This document shows positions 19,586 through 28,717 of a DNA stretch of 64,000 bases, one piece after another. Source of the stretch: Streptomyces sp. D2-8 (lineage in GTDB: Bacteria; Actinomycetota; Actinomycetes; Streptomycetales; Streptomycetaceae). The stretch spans positions 1,054,001 to 1,118,000 of the forward strand of contig NZ_JAAHBP010000001.1 in assembly GCF_023184515.1 (NCBI RefSeq), written 5' to 3'. Numbering within the stretch: the stretch's first letter is position 1; the number at the start of each line of letters is the position of its first letter. Made by a program: the position numbers and the translations under genes. The notes beneath the pieces are model-generated. The model saw only the letters and a program-made list of their open reading frames with translations, made no database searches and was not told the origin of the DNA.

Positions 19586-20020
19586 ATGCATACCGTGAAC
19601 ACCGAGAGCCGAAGGGTGACGCCGAGCGTCCCGAGCCGCCTTGCCGTCCCCGCCGGCGTGCTCGCGGCCGTCGCCGCCGCCTTCGCCTACGTGGGCACCG
19701 TGGACCCCAACGAACCCGGCCACTACCCCGTCTGCCCGCTGCTGCACTACACCGGCCTCTACTGCCCCGGCTGCGGCGGCCTGCGCAGCGCGCACGCCTT
19801 CGTCCACGGGGACGTCGTGGCGGCTCTGCACGCCAACGCGCTCGCGACCCTCGGCTATCTGGCCTTCGCCGTGCTGTGGACCGTATGGGTGGTCCACGCG
19901 CTCCGCGGGCGCCCCCTGCGGATCGACCCCCGCCCGGGGCTGGTGTGGAGCCTCGGAGCGTTGCTGCTGGTCTTCACGGTTGTCCGGAACCTGCCCTTCG
20001 GTGGCTGGCTCCATCCTTGA
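19586..20020 (+). CDS. DUF2752 membrane protein
   Basis: 144 residues. Family hallmarks: PVCPLLHYTGLYCPGCGGLRSAHAFVHGD, with the CPGCGG Cys pair in a loop after the first membrane span, then two further spans (ALATLGYLAFAVLWTVWVVHAL; LVWSLGALLLVFTVVRNLP). The Cys residues suggest metal or redox binding, unproven. ATG 19586 is close behind the hairpin; GTG 19595 (VNTESRR) is an alternative. Confidence 0.88.
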   Translation: MHTVNTESRRVTPSVPSRLAVPAGVLAAVAAAFAYVGTVDPNEPGHYPVCPLLHYTGLYCPGCGGLRSAHAFVHGDVVAALHANALATLGYLAFAVLWTVWVVHALRGRPLRIDPRPGLVWSLGALLLVFTVVRNLPFGGWLHP

Positions 20021-20159
20021 TCAACGGGCGGATGTCCAGCTAGTGGGACCGGCGTCAACCGGATGTGAGGCCTACGCCCCGCTGCGGATACCATCGCAGT
20101 GACCATCGGTTTTCGATCGGTCGCTGGAACTGTCAAGAGTCTGGAAGGGGGCCGCTCGC

Positions 20160-20969
20160 GTGAGTGTGCTCGACGAGATCATCGACGGAGTCCGTGCCGA
20201 CCTCGCTGAGCGGCAGGCGCGCGTCAGCCTCGACGAGCTCAAGGAGCGCGCGGCGAAGGCTCCCGCGGCCAAGGACGGCGCGGCCGCGCTGCGCGGCGAC
20301 GGCGTCAAGGTCATCTGCGAGGTCAAGCGCTCCAGCCCGTCCAAGGGCGCGCTGGCCGCGATCGCCGACCCCGCCGGACTCGCCGCGGACTACGAGGCGG
20401 GCGGCGCGGCCGTCATCTCCGTCCTCACCGAGGAGCGCCGCTTCGGCGGCTCGCTCGCCGACCTCGAGGCGGTCCGCTCCCGGGTGGACATCCCCGTGCT
20501 GCGCAAGGACTTCATCGTCACGTCGTACCAGCTGTGGGAGGCTCGCGCCTACGGCGCCGACGTCGTGCTGCTGATCGTCGCCGCCCTCGACCAGCCCGCC
20601 CTGGAGTCCCTCATCGAGCGCGCCGAGTCCATCGGGCTCACGCCGCTCGTCGAGGTGCACGACGAGGACGAGGTGGAGCGCGCGGTCGACGCCGGCGCCC
20701 GTGTGATCGGCGTCAACGCGCGCAACCTCAAGACCCTCGAGGTCGACCGCGGCACCTTTGAGCGCGTGGCACCGGAGATCCCCGACCACATCATCAAGAT
20801 CGCCGAGTCCGGTGTCCGAGGCCCGCACGACCTCATCGCCTACGCCAACGTCGGCGCCGACGCGGTCCTGGTCGGCGAGTCCCTCGTCACCGGCAAGGAC
20901 CCCAGGACGGCGGTCTCGGACCTGGTGGCGGCCGGCGAACACCCCGCACTCCGGCACGGCCGGAGCTGA
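20160..20969 (+). CDS. trpC: Indole-3-glycerol phosphate synthase
   Basis: 269-residue TIM barrel, monofunctional (no TrpF domain). Catalytic and binding motifs: [16 protein letters not shown] (catalytic Lys), VLRKDFIV (Lys), [16 protein letters not shown] (Glu), [24 protein letters not shown] and [14 protein letters not shown] 20160 has GGAAGGGGG upstream. TrpM follows 21 bases downstream. Confidence 0.97.
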   Translation: MSVLDEIIDGVRADLAERQARVSLDELKERAAKAPAAKDGAAALRGDGVKVICEVKRSSPSKGALAAIADPAGLAADYEAGGAAVISVLTEERRFGGSLADLEAVRSRVDIPVLRKDFIVTSYQLWEARAYGADVVLLIVAALDQPALESLIERAESIGLTPLVEVHDEDEVERAVDAGARVIGVNARNLKTLEVDRGTFERVAPEIPDHIIKIAESGVRGPHDLIAYANVGADAVLVGESLVTGKDPRTAVSDLVAAGEHPALRHGRS

Positions 20970-20990
20970 TCACCCGCTAGGCTTGCCCCG

Positions 20991-21158
20991 ATGACTCTCA
21001 CCCTGACGACCGTGGACCGGTACGCCCGCCTCGCGCGCGGCTGCCGCCCCCGCGGCTGCCGCGCCCCGGCCCGCCGGGTCCACGGCCGCCGCGTCCGGTA
21101 CGTCATCGGTGACGAACCCGGTCAGGTCAACGGCATGCGATGGCAGCGCGCCCTTTAG
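20991..21158 (+). CDS. trpM: TrpM-like tryptophan biosynthesis modulator, 55 aa
   Basis: ATG 20991 to TAG 21158, a very basic 55-residue protein rich in Arg (LARGCRPRGCRAPARRVHGRR), ending VIGDEPGQVNGMRWQRAL. Its size, Arg/Cys-rich centre and exact position between trpC and trpB match TrpM, which in S. coelicolor is reported to modulate tryptophan biosynthesis. The stop codon lies inside a dispersed repeat (21154-21205) that may have replaced the original 3' end. Too short for common ORF cut-offs. Confidence 0.85.
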   Translation: MTLTLTTVDRYARLARGCRPRGCRAPARRVHGRRVRYVIGDEPGQVNGMRWQRAL

Positions 21159-21205
21159 GGGCGCGGGGAACTGCGCGACCAGCCCCAACGGGCCCGCAGC
21201 CGACA
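21154..21205 (+). repeat. Dispersed Streptomyces intergenic repeat between trpM and trpB
   Basis: TTTAGGGGCGCGGGGAACTGCGCGACCAGCCCC followed by a GGGCCCGCAGCC tail is a sequence I recognise as frequent between genes in streptomycete genomes. It can fold (GGGGCGCG with CGCG...GCCCC). It supplies the trpM TAG stop and sits in the trpB leader. Confidence 0.65.
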
Positions 21206-21264
21206 GGCAATCCTCGCCCCCACGGCGATTAGTGATCAACACACACTCACCGTGAGGTATCCGC

Positions 21265-22551
21265 ATGCCCAGTCAGTTCTTCATCCCCGACCCCGAGGGT
21301 CAATCGCCCAACCCCGAAGGTTACTTCGGGGCATTCGGCGGCAAGTTCATCCCGGAGGCCCTCGTCGCCGCGGTCGACGAGGTGGCCGTCGAGTACGACA
21401 AGGCCAAGCACGACCCCGAGTTCGCGAGGGAACTCGACGACCTCCTGGTCAACTACACCGGCCGCCCCAGCTCCCTCACCGAGGTGCCGAGGTTCGCCGA
21501 ACACGCGGGCGGTGCACGGATCTTCCTGAAGCGGGAGGACCTCAACCACACCGGCTCCCACAAGATCAACAACGTCCTCGGCCAGGCCCTGCTCACCAAG
21601 CGCATGGGCAAGACCCGGGTCATCGCCGAGACGGGCGCCGGCCAGCACGGCGTCGCCACGGCCACCGCCTGTGCCCTCTTCGGCCTCGAGTGCACGATCT
21701 ACATGGGCGAGATCGACACCCAGCGCCAGGCCCTCAACGTGGCCCGGATGCGCATGCTCGGCGCCGAGGTCGTCGCCGTGAAGTCCGGCAGCCGCACGCT
21801 GAAGGACGCCATCAACGAGGCCTTCCGCGACTGGGTCGCCAACGTCGACCACACCCACTACCTCTTCGGCACCGTCGCCGGACCGCACCCCTTCCCGGCG
21901 ATGGTCCGCGACTTCCACCGGGTCATCGGCGTCGAGACCCGCCGCCAGCTGCTGGAGCGCGCCGGGCGCCTGCCCGACGCGGCCGTCGCCTGCGTCGGCG
22001 GCGGATCCAACGCCATCGGCCTCTTCCACGCCTTCATCCCGGACACCGGCGTCCGCCTCATCGGCTGCGAGCCGGCCGGGCACGGCGTCGAGACCGGCGA
22101 GCACGCCGCGACCCTCACCGCGGGCGAGCCCGGCATCCTGCACGGCTCGCGCTCCTACGTCCTCCAGGACGACGAGGGCCAGATCACCGAGCCCTACTCG
22201 ATCTCGGCCGGTCTGGACTACCCGGGCATCGGCCCGGAGCACTCGTACCTGAAGGACTCCGGCCGGGGCGAGTACCGCGCGGTCACCGACGACGCGGCGA
22301 TGCAGGCCCTGCGCCTGCTGTCGCGCACCGAGGGCATCATCCCGGCCATCGAGAGCGCCCACGCGCTGGCCGGTGCCCTGGAGGTCGGCAAGGAGCTGGG
22401 CAAGGACGGGCTGATCGTGGTCAACCTGTCCGGCCGCGGCGACAAGGACATGGACACCGCCGCCCGCTACTTCGGTCTGTACGACACCGACGCCGAGGTC
22501 GCCGCCGACGCGGACACCGACACCGCCGAGATCGAGGGGGACGCCAAGTGA
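21265..22551 (+). CDS. trpB: Tryptophan synthase beta chain
   Basis: 428 residues; PLP enzyme joining indole and serine. The PLP Lys is Lys100 in [11 protein letters not shown], the phosphate loop is [10 protein letters not shown], and the substrate loop is ETGAGQHG. Also visible are FGGKFIPE at the N-terminus and NLSGRGDKD near the end. It has an acidic 25-residue tail ([18 protein letters not shown]) beyond the usual end. ATG 21265 follows GTGAGG. Confidence 0.97.
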   Translation: MPSQFFIPDPEGQSPNPEGYFGAFGGKFIPEALVAAVDEVAVEYDKAKHDPEFARELDDLLVNYTGRPSSLTEVPRFAEHAGGARIFLKREDLNHTGSHKINNVLGQALLTKRMGKTRVIAETGAGQHGVATATACALFGLECTIYMGEIDTQRQALNVARMRMLGAEVVAVKSGSRTLKDAINEAFRDWVANVDHTHYLFGTVAGPHPFPAMVRDFHRVIGVETRRQLLERAGRLPDAAVACVGGGSNAIGLFHAFIPDTGVRLIGCEPAGHGVETGEHAATLTAGEPGILHGSRSYVLQDDEGQITEPYSISAGLDYPGIGPEHSYLKDSGRGEYRAVTDDAAMQALRLLSRTEGIIPAIESAHALAGALEVGKELGKDGLIVVNLSGRGDKDMDTAARYFGLYDTDAEVAADADTDTAEIEGDAK

Positions 22552-23366
22552 GCGGCAACATCGAGCTGTTGGGCGACGCCCTCGCCGCGGCGAAGTCCGA
22601 AGGACGCTCCGCCCTCATCGCCTACCTCCCGGCCGGGTTCCCGACCGTGGACGGCGGCATCGAGGCGATCAAGGCCGTCATCGACGGCGGCGCCGACGTC
22701 GTCGAGGTGGGCCTGCCGCACAGCGACCCGGTCCTCGACGGCCCCGTCATCCAGACCGCCGACGACATCGCCCTGCGCGGCGGCGTCAGGATCGCCGACG
22801 TGATGCGCACGGTCCGCGAGGCCCACGCCGCCACCGGCAAGCCGATCCTCGTCATGACGTACTGGAACCCCATCGACCGCTACGGCGTCGAGCGGTTCAC
22901 CGCCGAGCTCGCCGAGGCGGGTGGCGCCGGGTGCATCCTGCCCGACCTGCCGGTGCAGGAGTCGGCGCTGTGGCGGGAGCACGCGGAGAAGCACGGCCTC
23001 GCCACCGTCTTCGTCGTCGCGCCCAGCAGCAAGGACGAGCGGCTCGCGCAGATCACCGCGGCCGGCAGCGGCTTCGTCTACGCCGCCTCCCTCATGGGCG
23101 TCACCGGCACCCGCGCGACCGTCAGCTCGCAGGCCGAGAACCTGGTGGAACGCACCCGGGCCACCGGCACCGGCCTGCCCGTCTGCGTCGGGCTCGGTGT
23201 CTCCAACGCCACCCAGGCCGCCGAGGTCGCCGGCTTCGCCGACGGCGTGATCGTCGGCTCGGCCTTCGTCAAGGCGATGCTGGACGCCCCGGACGACGCG
23301 GCCGGTCTGGAAGCCGTGCGCGCGCTCGCGGGCGACCTCGCCAGGGGCGTGCGCCGACAGGTGTGA
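22548..23366 (+). CDS. trpA: Tryptophan synthase alpha chain
   Basis: 272-residue TIM barrel that cleaves indole-3-glycerol phosphate. Catalytic Glu53 ([11 protein letters not shown]) and Asp64 (PVLDGP) are present, as are [16 protein letters not shown] and the phosphate loops GVTGTR and VGLGVSN. GTG 22548 overlaps the trpB stop (GTGA), so the two subunits are coupled. A terminator follows. Confidence 0.97.
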   Translation: MSGNIELLGDALAAAKSEGRSALIAYLPAGFPTVDGGIEAIKAVIDGGADVVEVGLPHSDPVLDGPVIQTADDIALRGGVRIADVMRTVREAHAATGKPILVMTYWNPIDRYGVERFTAELAEAGGAGCILPDLPVQESALWREHAEKHGLATVFVVAPSSKDERLAQITAAGSGFVYAASLMGVTGTRATVSSQAENLVERTRATGTGLPVCVGLGVSNATQAAEVAGFADGVIVGSAFVKAMLDAPDDAAGLEAVRALAGDLARGVRRQV

Positions 23367-23411
23367 GAAGCCGGGAAGTCATACAGGTCCCTCGTACGGG
23401 TGGACCTGGGG

Positions 23412-23438
23412 CCGGGGAGGCGCGGTGCGCCTCCCCGG
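23412..23438. terminator. Terminator after trpBA
   Basis: CCGGGGAGGCGC (23412-23423) and GCGCCTCCCCGG (23427-23438) make a perfect 12-bp stem with a 3-base loop, 45 bases after the trpA stop and 14 bases before the next gene. Confidence 0.8.
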
Positions 23439-23452
23439 TTCGTTTCCGGGGT

Positions 23453-24229
23453 GTGAGCGAGAAGAACCGTGAGGAAAAGCGCACCGCCCGGGAGAAGCTG
23501 GCGGCCGAGCGCGAGAAGCAGAAGTCCGCGGACAAGCGCCGGCGCGCGATGATCGTGGGCGGGGCCGTCGTCGCCGTCCTGGGACTCGCGGCGGTGATCG
23601 GCGTCGTCGCGGCCAACGCCGGCAAGGACGACGACAGTGAGGCCTCGGGCCCGGTCGTGGCGCCCTCGGGAGCCCAGGGCAAGGACAGCCTGGCCATCCC
23701 GGTCGGCAAGGACAGCGCCAAGTCCACGCTCACGGTGTGGGAGGACTTCCGCTGCCCCGCGTGCAAGTCCTTCGAGACGGCCTACCGGCCGGTGATCCAC
23801 GAGCTGACGAACGCCGGCCAGCTGAAGACCGAGTACCACCTGGTCACTCTCATCGACGGCAACATGCGCGGCACCGGCTCCCGCAACGCGGCCAACGCCG
23901 CGGCCTGCGCCCAGGACGCCGGGAAGTTCCCCGCGTACCACGACGTGCTCTTCGACAACCAGCCCCCGGAAGTCGACGACGCCTTCGCGGACAACGCCAA
24001 GCTGATCGAGCTGGCCGGCAAGGTCGACGGCCTGGACACCCCCGCCTTCCGCACCTGCGTCGAGGACGGCACGCACAACGGCTGGGTCGCCAAGTCCCAC
24101 CAGGCCTTCAACAAGGGCGGCTTCTCGGGCACGCCGACCGTGCTGTTCGACGGCAAGAACATCTACCAGGACCGCACGATGACCCCGGACAAGCTGAAGC
24201 AGATGGTGCAGGAGGCGAACAAGGGGTAA
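23453..24229 (+). CDS. Membrane-anchored DsbA-family thioredoxin-like protein
   Basis: 258 residues. A Lys/Glu-rich cytoplasmic N-terminus (about 30 residues) precedes one membrane span (AMIVGGAVVAVLGLAAVIGVVAA). The outside domain has a DsbA-like fold with the active-site CPAC in WEDFRCPACKSFE, an inserted helical domain (NAAACAQDAGKFPAYHDVLF) and the cis-Pro loop FSGTPTVLFDG. It probably acts as a thiol oxidase/isomerase on exported proteins. It lies 84 bases upstream of lgt, another cell-surface maturation gene. Confidence 0.92.
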   Translation: MSEKNREEKRTAREKLAAEREKQKSADKRRRAMIVGGAVVAVLGLAAVIGVVAANAGKDDDSEASGPVVAPSGAQGKDSLAIPVGKDSAKSTLTVWEDFRCPACKSFETAYRPVIHELTNAGQLKTEYHLVTLIDGNMRGTGSRNAANAAACAQDAGKFPAYHDVLFDNQPPEVDDAFADNAKLIELAGKVDGLDTPAFRTCVEDGTHNGWVAKSHQAFNKGGFSGTPTVLFDGKNIYQDRTMTPDKLKQMVQEANKG

Positions 24230-24313
24230 GAGTGATTCTCACGCCCCCGTTATGGACCCGTAGCCGGGCTGCCTGCCGCGGGCCCGGTGCGGCACGGTAG
24301 CGTCGACCTTGCC

Positions 24314-25285
24314 ATGGAACTTGCCTTCATTCCCAGCCCGTCGCGCGGGGTGCTGTACCTCGGCCCCATTCCGCTGCGCGGCTACGCGTTCTGCATCATC
24401 ATCGGCGTCTTCGTCGCGGTCTGGCTCGGCAACAAGCGCTGGATCGCCCGGGGCGGGCGGACCGGCACGGTGGCCGACATCGCTGTCTGGGCCGTTCCCT
24501 TCGGCCTGATCGGCGGCCGTCTCTACCACGTGATCACGGACTACCAGCTGTACTTCAGTGAGGGCCGCGACTGGGTGGACGCCCTCAAGATCTGGGAGGG
24601 CGGCCTCGGTATCTGGGGCGCGATCGCGTTCGGCGCGCTGGGCGCCTGGATCGGCTGCCGGCGCCGGGGCATCCCGATGCCCGCCTACGCCGACGCCGTC
24701 GCGCCGGGCATCGCCCTCGCCCAGGCGATCGGCCGCTGGGGCAACTGGTTCAACCAGGAGCTGTACGGCAAGCCCACCGATCTGCCGTGGGCCCTGGAGA
24801 TCACCTCCTCGTCGGACGGGCGCGTGCCGGGCACGTACCACCCGACGTTCCTGTACGAGTCGCTCTGGTGCATCGGCGTGGCGTTCCTGGTCATCTGGGC
24901 GGACCGCCGCTTCCGCCTCGGACACGGCCGGGCGTTCGCGCTGTACGTCGCCGCGTACTGCACGGGCCGGGCGTGGATCGAGTACATGCGGGTCGACGAC
25001 GCCCACCACATCCTGGGTCTCCGGCTGAACGTCTGGACCGCGATCCTGGTGTTCCTGCTCGCGGTGGCGTACCTGGTGGTGTCGTCGAAGAAGCGGCCCG
25101 GCCGGGAAGAGGTCGTGGAGCCGGCTGCCGTGGCCTCCGGTGACGCGGCCGACAGCGGCGAGAAGTCCGAGGACGCCGGCAAGGACGACGAGGTCGCGGA
25201 CGAGGCCGAGACCGAGGCGGACACGGCCGAGGACCCGGCCGAGAACGCGGCCAAGGACGAGGCCGGGTCGGGCAAGAAGACCTGA
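24314..25285 (+). CDS. lgt: Prolipoprotein diacylglyceryl transferase
   Basis: 323-residue polytopic enzyme that adds diacylglycerol to the lipobox Cys of prelipoproteins. Signature parts: LYLGPIPLRGYAF, VPFGLIGGRLYHV (essential Arg), AIGRWGNWFNQELYG, and YHPTFLYESLW. About seven membrane spans. After the catalytic part there is a 70-residue very acidic/Ala-rich tail (from about residue 255), typical of actinobacterial Lgt. ATG 24314 is the start matching MELAFIPSP. Confidence 0.97.
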   Translation: MELAFIPSPSRGVLYLGPIPLRGYAFCIIIGVFVAVWLGNKRWIARGGRTGTVADIAVWAVPFGLIGGRLYHVITDYQLYFSEGRDWVDALKIWEGGLGIWGAIAFGALGAWIGCRRRGIPMPAYADAVAPGIALAQAIGRWGNWFNQELYGKPTDLPWALEITSSSDGRVPGTYHPTFLYESLWCIGVAFLVIWADRRFRLGHGRAFALYVAAYCTGRAWIEYMRVDDAHHILGLRLNVWTAILVFLLAVAYLVVSSKKRPGREEVVEPAAVASGDAADSGEKSEDAGKDDEVADEAETEADTAEDPAENAAKDEAGSGKKT

Positions 25286-25298
25286 CGCCTGCCCTGAG

Positions 25299-25350
25299 TG
25301 ACACGCCGAGAGCGCCCGGGAGGATTCCCCCGGGCGCTCTCGGCGTGTCA
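25299..25350. terminator. Perfect 22-bp bidirectional terminator between lgt and the CoA lyase gene
   Basis: TGACACGCCGAGAGCGCCCGGG (25299-25320) is exactly complementary to 25329-25350 with an 8-base loop. The right arm contains the stop codon (25348-25350) of the convergent minus-strand gene, so it terminates both convergent units. Confidence 0.9.
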
Positions 25351-26163
25351 GCGGCGGCGCGCCAGGGACAGGGTGCGCTGGGCCGCCGTCACCACCGCCG
25401 CGTCGATGAAACGGCCGTCCGGGAGGGCCTGGGCGCCCTGCTCCGTGGCGGCCGCCTTGAGAACCGTCTCCGCCTGCTCGATCTCCGCCCCGGTGGGCAG
25501 GTAGGCGCGTTCGATCACCGGAAGCTGGCGGGGATGGATCGCGGCGCGGCCGAGGAAGCCCAGCGCGCGGCCGTGGGCGCAGGAGGCGGCGAGCCCGTCC
25601 AGGTCGCGCGTGTCGGCGTGGACGGACTGGGGCGGTGGGGGCAGACCGGCGGCCCTGGCGGCCACGACCACCCGGGAGCGGGGCCAGTCGAGGCCCGTGT
25701 CGTCGCGCACGCCGAGGTCGGCCCGCAGGTCGGCCTCGCCGAGTGCGATGCCGCGCAGGTTCGGGTGGGCGCCGGCGATGGCGTACGCCTGTTCCACGGC
25801 GAGGGCCGTCTCCAGGAGGGCGTACAGATCGGCCCGGGCGGCTCGGCGTGCGACGTGGTGGACCTCGGCGGGTGAGGTGATCTTGGGGAGGCGGAGGCCG
25901 GACAGCCCGGGAGCCGGGGCCAGGGCCGCGAGGTCCTGCTCGCCCCAGGGGCCCTCCAGGGCGTTGACGCGGACGTGGACCGGGACGGCCGGCGGGTCTT
26001 CGAGCAGGTCGGCGGTGATGGCGCGGGCGTAGGCCTTGCGGTCGGCGGCGACCGCGTCCTCCAGATCGATGACGACGACGTCGGCGCCGCAGGTGAGGGC
26101 CTTCGCCACCACCTTGGGGCGGTCGCCCGGGGCGTAGAGCCAGGTGAGCGGGTACGCCGTCAC
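25348..26163 (-). CDS. HpcH/HpaI (CitE-like) CoA-ester lyase
   Basis: 271 residues of the CitE-like family (Mg-dependent C-C lyases or thioesterases acting on beta-hydroxyacyl-CoA such as citramalyl- or malyl-CoA). Visible: LYAPGDRPKVVAKAL, DVVVIDLEDAVAADRK, VRVNALEG, LRLPKI, LLETALAVEQAYAIA, GIALGEADLRADLG (acidic metal ligands) and LGFLGRAAIHPRQLPVI. GTG 26163 overlaps the stop of the CoA-transferase gene by 4 bases. Last gene of the six-gene operon. The true substrate is unknown. Confidence 0.9.
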   Translation of the reverse strand: MTAYPLTWLYAPGDRPKVVAKALTCGADVVVIDLEDAVAADRKAYARAITADLLEDPPAVPVHVRVNALEGPWGEQDLAALAPAPGLSGLRLPKITSPAEVHHVARRAARADLYALLETALAVEQAYAIAGAHPNLRGIALGEADLRADLGVRDDTGLDWPRSRVVVAARAAGLPPPPQSVHADTRDLDGLAASCAHGRALGFLGRAAIHPRQLPVIERAYLPTGAEIEQAETVLKAAATEQGAQALPDGRFIDAAVVTAAQRTLSLARRR

Positions 26164-27359
26164 AGGGCGCCCTCCGCGCGCAGTGCGGTGAGGTCGTCCG
26201 GGGACAGGCCCAGCTCGGTCAGGACCTCCTCGGTGTCCGCGCCGTGCGGGCGGCCGGCCCAGCGGATCGCGCCGGGCGTGGCGGAGAGCCGGAAGAGGAC
26301 GTTCTGCATGCGCAGCGGGCCGAGTTCGGGGTCGTCGACGGTGGTGATGGTGTCCAGGGCCTGGTACTGCGGGTCCGCCATCACGTCCCGGACGTCCTGG
26401 ACCGGGGCCACCGCCGCCTCTGCCTTCTCGAAGGCGGCCATGACGTCGGTGCGGGTGCGCGCGGCGATCCAGCCGCCGACCGCCTCGTCCAGGACGTCGG
26501 CGTGGCGGGCCCGGTCGGCGCCCGTGGCGAACCAGGGCTCGTCGATCAGTTCCGGGCGGCCCACCAGGTGCATCACGCGTTCCGCGACCGACTGGGCCGA
26601 GGTGGAGACAGCGACCCAGGTGCCGTCCGCGGTGCGGTAGACGCCGCGCGGGGCGTTGTTGGGGGAGCGGTTGCCGGTGCGGGGCTGGACGTGTCCGAGC
26701 TGGTCGTACCAGAGGGGCTGGGGGCCGAGGGCGGCCAGGATCGGTTCGATCAGGGCCATGTCGACGACCTGGCCCTCGCCGGTGCGGTCGCGGGCGGCGA
26801 GCGCCGTCATCACCGCGTACGCCGTCGTCATGCCCGCGATGGAGTCGGCCAGACCGAACGGCGGCAGGGTCGGGGGCGCGTCGGGTTCGCCGGTGATCGC
26901 GGCGAAGCCGCTCATCGCCTCGGCGAGGGTGCCGAAGCCGGGGCGGTGCGCGTAGGGGCCGAACTGGCCGAAGCCGGTGACGCGGGCCAGCACCAGGCCG
27001 GGGTTGACGGCCGACAGCTCGGGCCAGCCCAGGTCCCACTTCTCCAGGGTGCCGGGGCGGAAGTTCTCGATGATCACGTCGGTGGTGGCGGCCAGGCGCA
27101 GCAGGGTGGCGCGGCCGCCGGGCTTCGACAGGTCCAGGGTCATGGTCCGCTTGTTGCGGCCGAGCATCTTCCACCACAGGCCCACGCCGTCCTTCGACGG
27201 GCCGTGGCCGCGGGAGGGGTCCGGCTTTCTCGGGTGCTCGATCTTGACGACCTCGGCGCCGAAGTCGCCGAGCAGGGTGGCGGCCATCGGACCGGCGAAG
27301 AGGGTGGCGAGGTCGAGGACGCGGAGGCCGGTGAGGGGCGCGGTCGTGGGCGCGGTCAT
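26160..27359 (-). CDS. CaiB/BaiF (class III) CoA-transferase
   Basis: 399 residues of the family III CoA-transferase fold: LTGLRVLDLATLFAGPMAATLLGDFGAEVVKIEHP, NKRTMTLDLSKPGG, DVIIENFRPGTLEKWDLG, and GEGQVVDMALIEPILAALG, where the Asp is the expected catalytic nucleophile. It probably moves CoA between carboxylic acids and may feed the CitE-like lyase downstream. ATG 27359 overlaps the stop of the upstream ADP-ribosylglycohydrolase gene by 4 bases. Confidence 0.92.
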   Translation of the reverse strand: MTAPTTAPLTGLRVLDLATLFAGPMAATLLGDFGAEVVKIEHPRKPDPSRGHGPSKDGVGLWWKMLGRNKRTMTLDLSKPGGRATLLRLAATTDVIIENFRPGTLEKWDLGWPELSAVNPGLVLARVTGFGQFGPYAHRPGFGTLAEAMSGFAAITGEPDAPPTLPPFGLADSIAGMTTAYAVMTALAARDRTGEGQVVDMALIEPILAALGPQPLWYDQLGHVQPRTGNRSPNNAPRGVYRTADGTWVAVSTSAQSVAERVMHLVGRPELIDEPWFATGADRARHADVLDEAVGGWIAARTRTDVMAAFEKAEAAVAPVQDVRDVMADPQYQALDTITTVDDPELGPLRMQNVLFRLSATPGAIRWAGRPHGADTEEVLTELGLSPDDLTALRAEGAL

Positions 27360-28717
27360 GGGCGGTGTGCCTCCCGGTGCGTGAGGTGGGCGAGGGTGTC
27401 GAAGCCGATGCCGTTGAAGTCGCCGATGGAGGTGGACAGGCGGTTCTTCAGGGGGGCCGTCCAGCGGTCGGGGAGGGCCGCGGGGTCTCCGGTCAGCAGG
27501 CCGGCGATGCTGCCGGCGGTCGCGCCGTTGGAGTCGGTGTCCCAGCCGCCGCTCACGGCCCGGCAGATCGAGCCGGAGAAGTCGCCGTCGGCGTGGGTGA
27601 GGGCGGCGGCGATCAGGGCGGTGTTGGGGACGGCGTGCACCCAGTGGTGGGTAGGGGCGTGGGTGGCGTGCAGTTCGTCGACGACCGTGTCGAAGTCGGC
27701 GTGGTCCCGGGCCAGTTCGATGGCGTGGTGGACGGCTCGGGCGAGGCGGGAGCGTGGCGGGACGACGGTGAGGCCGGTGCGCAGGCAGGTGTGGACGTCG
27801 TGTTCGCCTGTCGCGGCGGTCGCGATGGTGGCCGCCGTGAACATCGCCGCGTAGACGCCGTTGGCGGTGTGGGTGAGGGTGGCGTCGCGGTGGGCCTGTT
27901 CCGCGGCGGCGGGCGGGTCACCGGGGTTGGTCCAGCCGTGGACGTCGGCGCGGATCAGGGCGCCGATCCATTCGCGGAACGGGTTGCGGTGGCGGGCGGT
28001 GTGCGGGGGTTCCAGGCCGGTGAGGAGGTTGCGGTAGGCGATGCGTTCGGCGGTGAACGTGCGGCCGGCGGGGAGTTCGTCGAGCCAGGTGCCGGCCACG
28101 TCCGTGGTGGTGAAGGTTCTGCCGTGACGCTGCAGGAGGACGAGGTTGAGCAGGGGGTAGTTGAGGTCGTCGTCCTCGGGCATGCCGTCGATGTTCTCGG
28201 CGAGGGAGGTGGGTGCCGAGCGGCGGTTCCAGGGGTGCTGCCGGAGGAGGTCCTCGGGGACGCCCCGGGCGGTGAAGTACGTGGTGAGGGGCCAGTTGCC
28301 GGTGGACCGGGCGAGTTGGCGGATGGCTGTGAGGGGGAGCTTCTCGACCGGTTTGCCCAGGAGGCAGCCGGTGGCTCGACCGAGCCAGGCGGCTTCGAGG
28401 TGGTGCGGGGTGGTCACCGGGGTGCCGACGGGCTCCGGCCACTCGGGGCAGGCGGACCTGATCCTCTCCAGGCCGGTCGGTTCGTCGTCCGCCAAGGCGC
28501 TCGGGAGATCGGCCAGTTCGTCCAGCAGGTCTTCCGCCAGTCGGCGGAGGTAGCGGGACGCCGGGGTGGGGGACGCGCCCGCGGTGGCCGGAGCCTGCGG
28601 GCCGCCTGCCGCTCGCCAGCGGGCTGCGATCGCCTTCGGCTCGCGGCCGTCCTGGGCCGCCTGGCGGAGCTCGTGGCCGATCAGGTCCTCCGGCTGGACC
28701 CAGGTCAGTCGGAGCAT
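27356..28717 (-). CDS. ADP-ribosylglycohydrolase family protein (copy A, N-terminally extended)
   Basis: 453 residues. The first 105 or so are unlike the rest of the family (MLRLTWVQPEDLIGHELRQAAQDG, then a Pro/Ala linker and LAEDLLDELADLP). The catalytic fold then shows AAWLGRATGCLLGKPVEKLP (the GD of the usual start motif replaced), MPEDDDLNYPLLNL (acidic metal site) and AVSGGWDTDSNGATAGSIAG (C-terminal metal site D-x-D). The family hydrolyses ADP-ribosyl bonds or related ribosyl substrates. ATG 28717 has GGAGG upstream and overlaps the preceding gene by 13 bases. Substrate unknown. Confidence 0.88.
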   Translation of the reverse strand: MLRLTWVQPEDLIGHELRQAAQDGREPKAIAARWRAAGGPQAPATAGASPTPASRYLRRLAEDLLDELADLPSALADDEPTGLERIRSACPEWPEPVGTPVTTPHHLEAAWLGRATGCLLGKPVEKLPLTAIRQLARSTGNWPLTTYFTARGVPEDLLRQHPWNRRSAPTSLAENIDGMPEDDDLNYPLLNLVLLQRHGRTFTTTDVAGTWLDELPAGRTFTAERIAYRNLLTGLEPPHTARHRNPFREWIGALIRADVHGWTNPGDPPAAAEQAHRDATLTHTANGVYAAMFTAATIATAATGEHDVHTCLRTGLTVVPPRSRLARAVHHAIELARDHADFDTVVDELHATHAPTHHWVHAVPNTALIAAALTHADGDFSGSICRAVSGGWDTDSNGATAGSIAGLLTGDPAALPDRWTAPLKNRLSTSIGDFNGIGFDTLAHLTHREAHRP

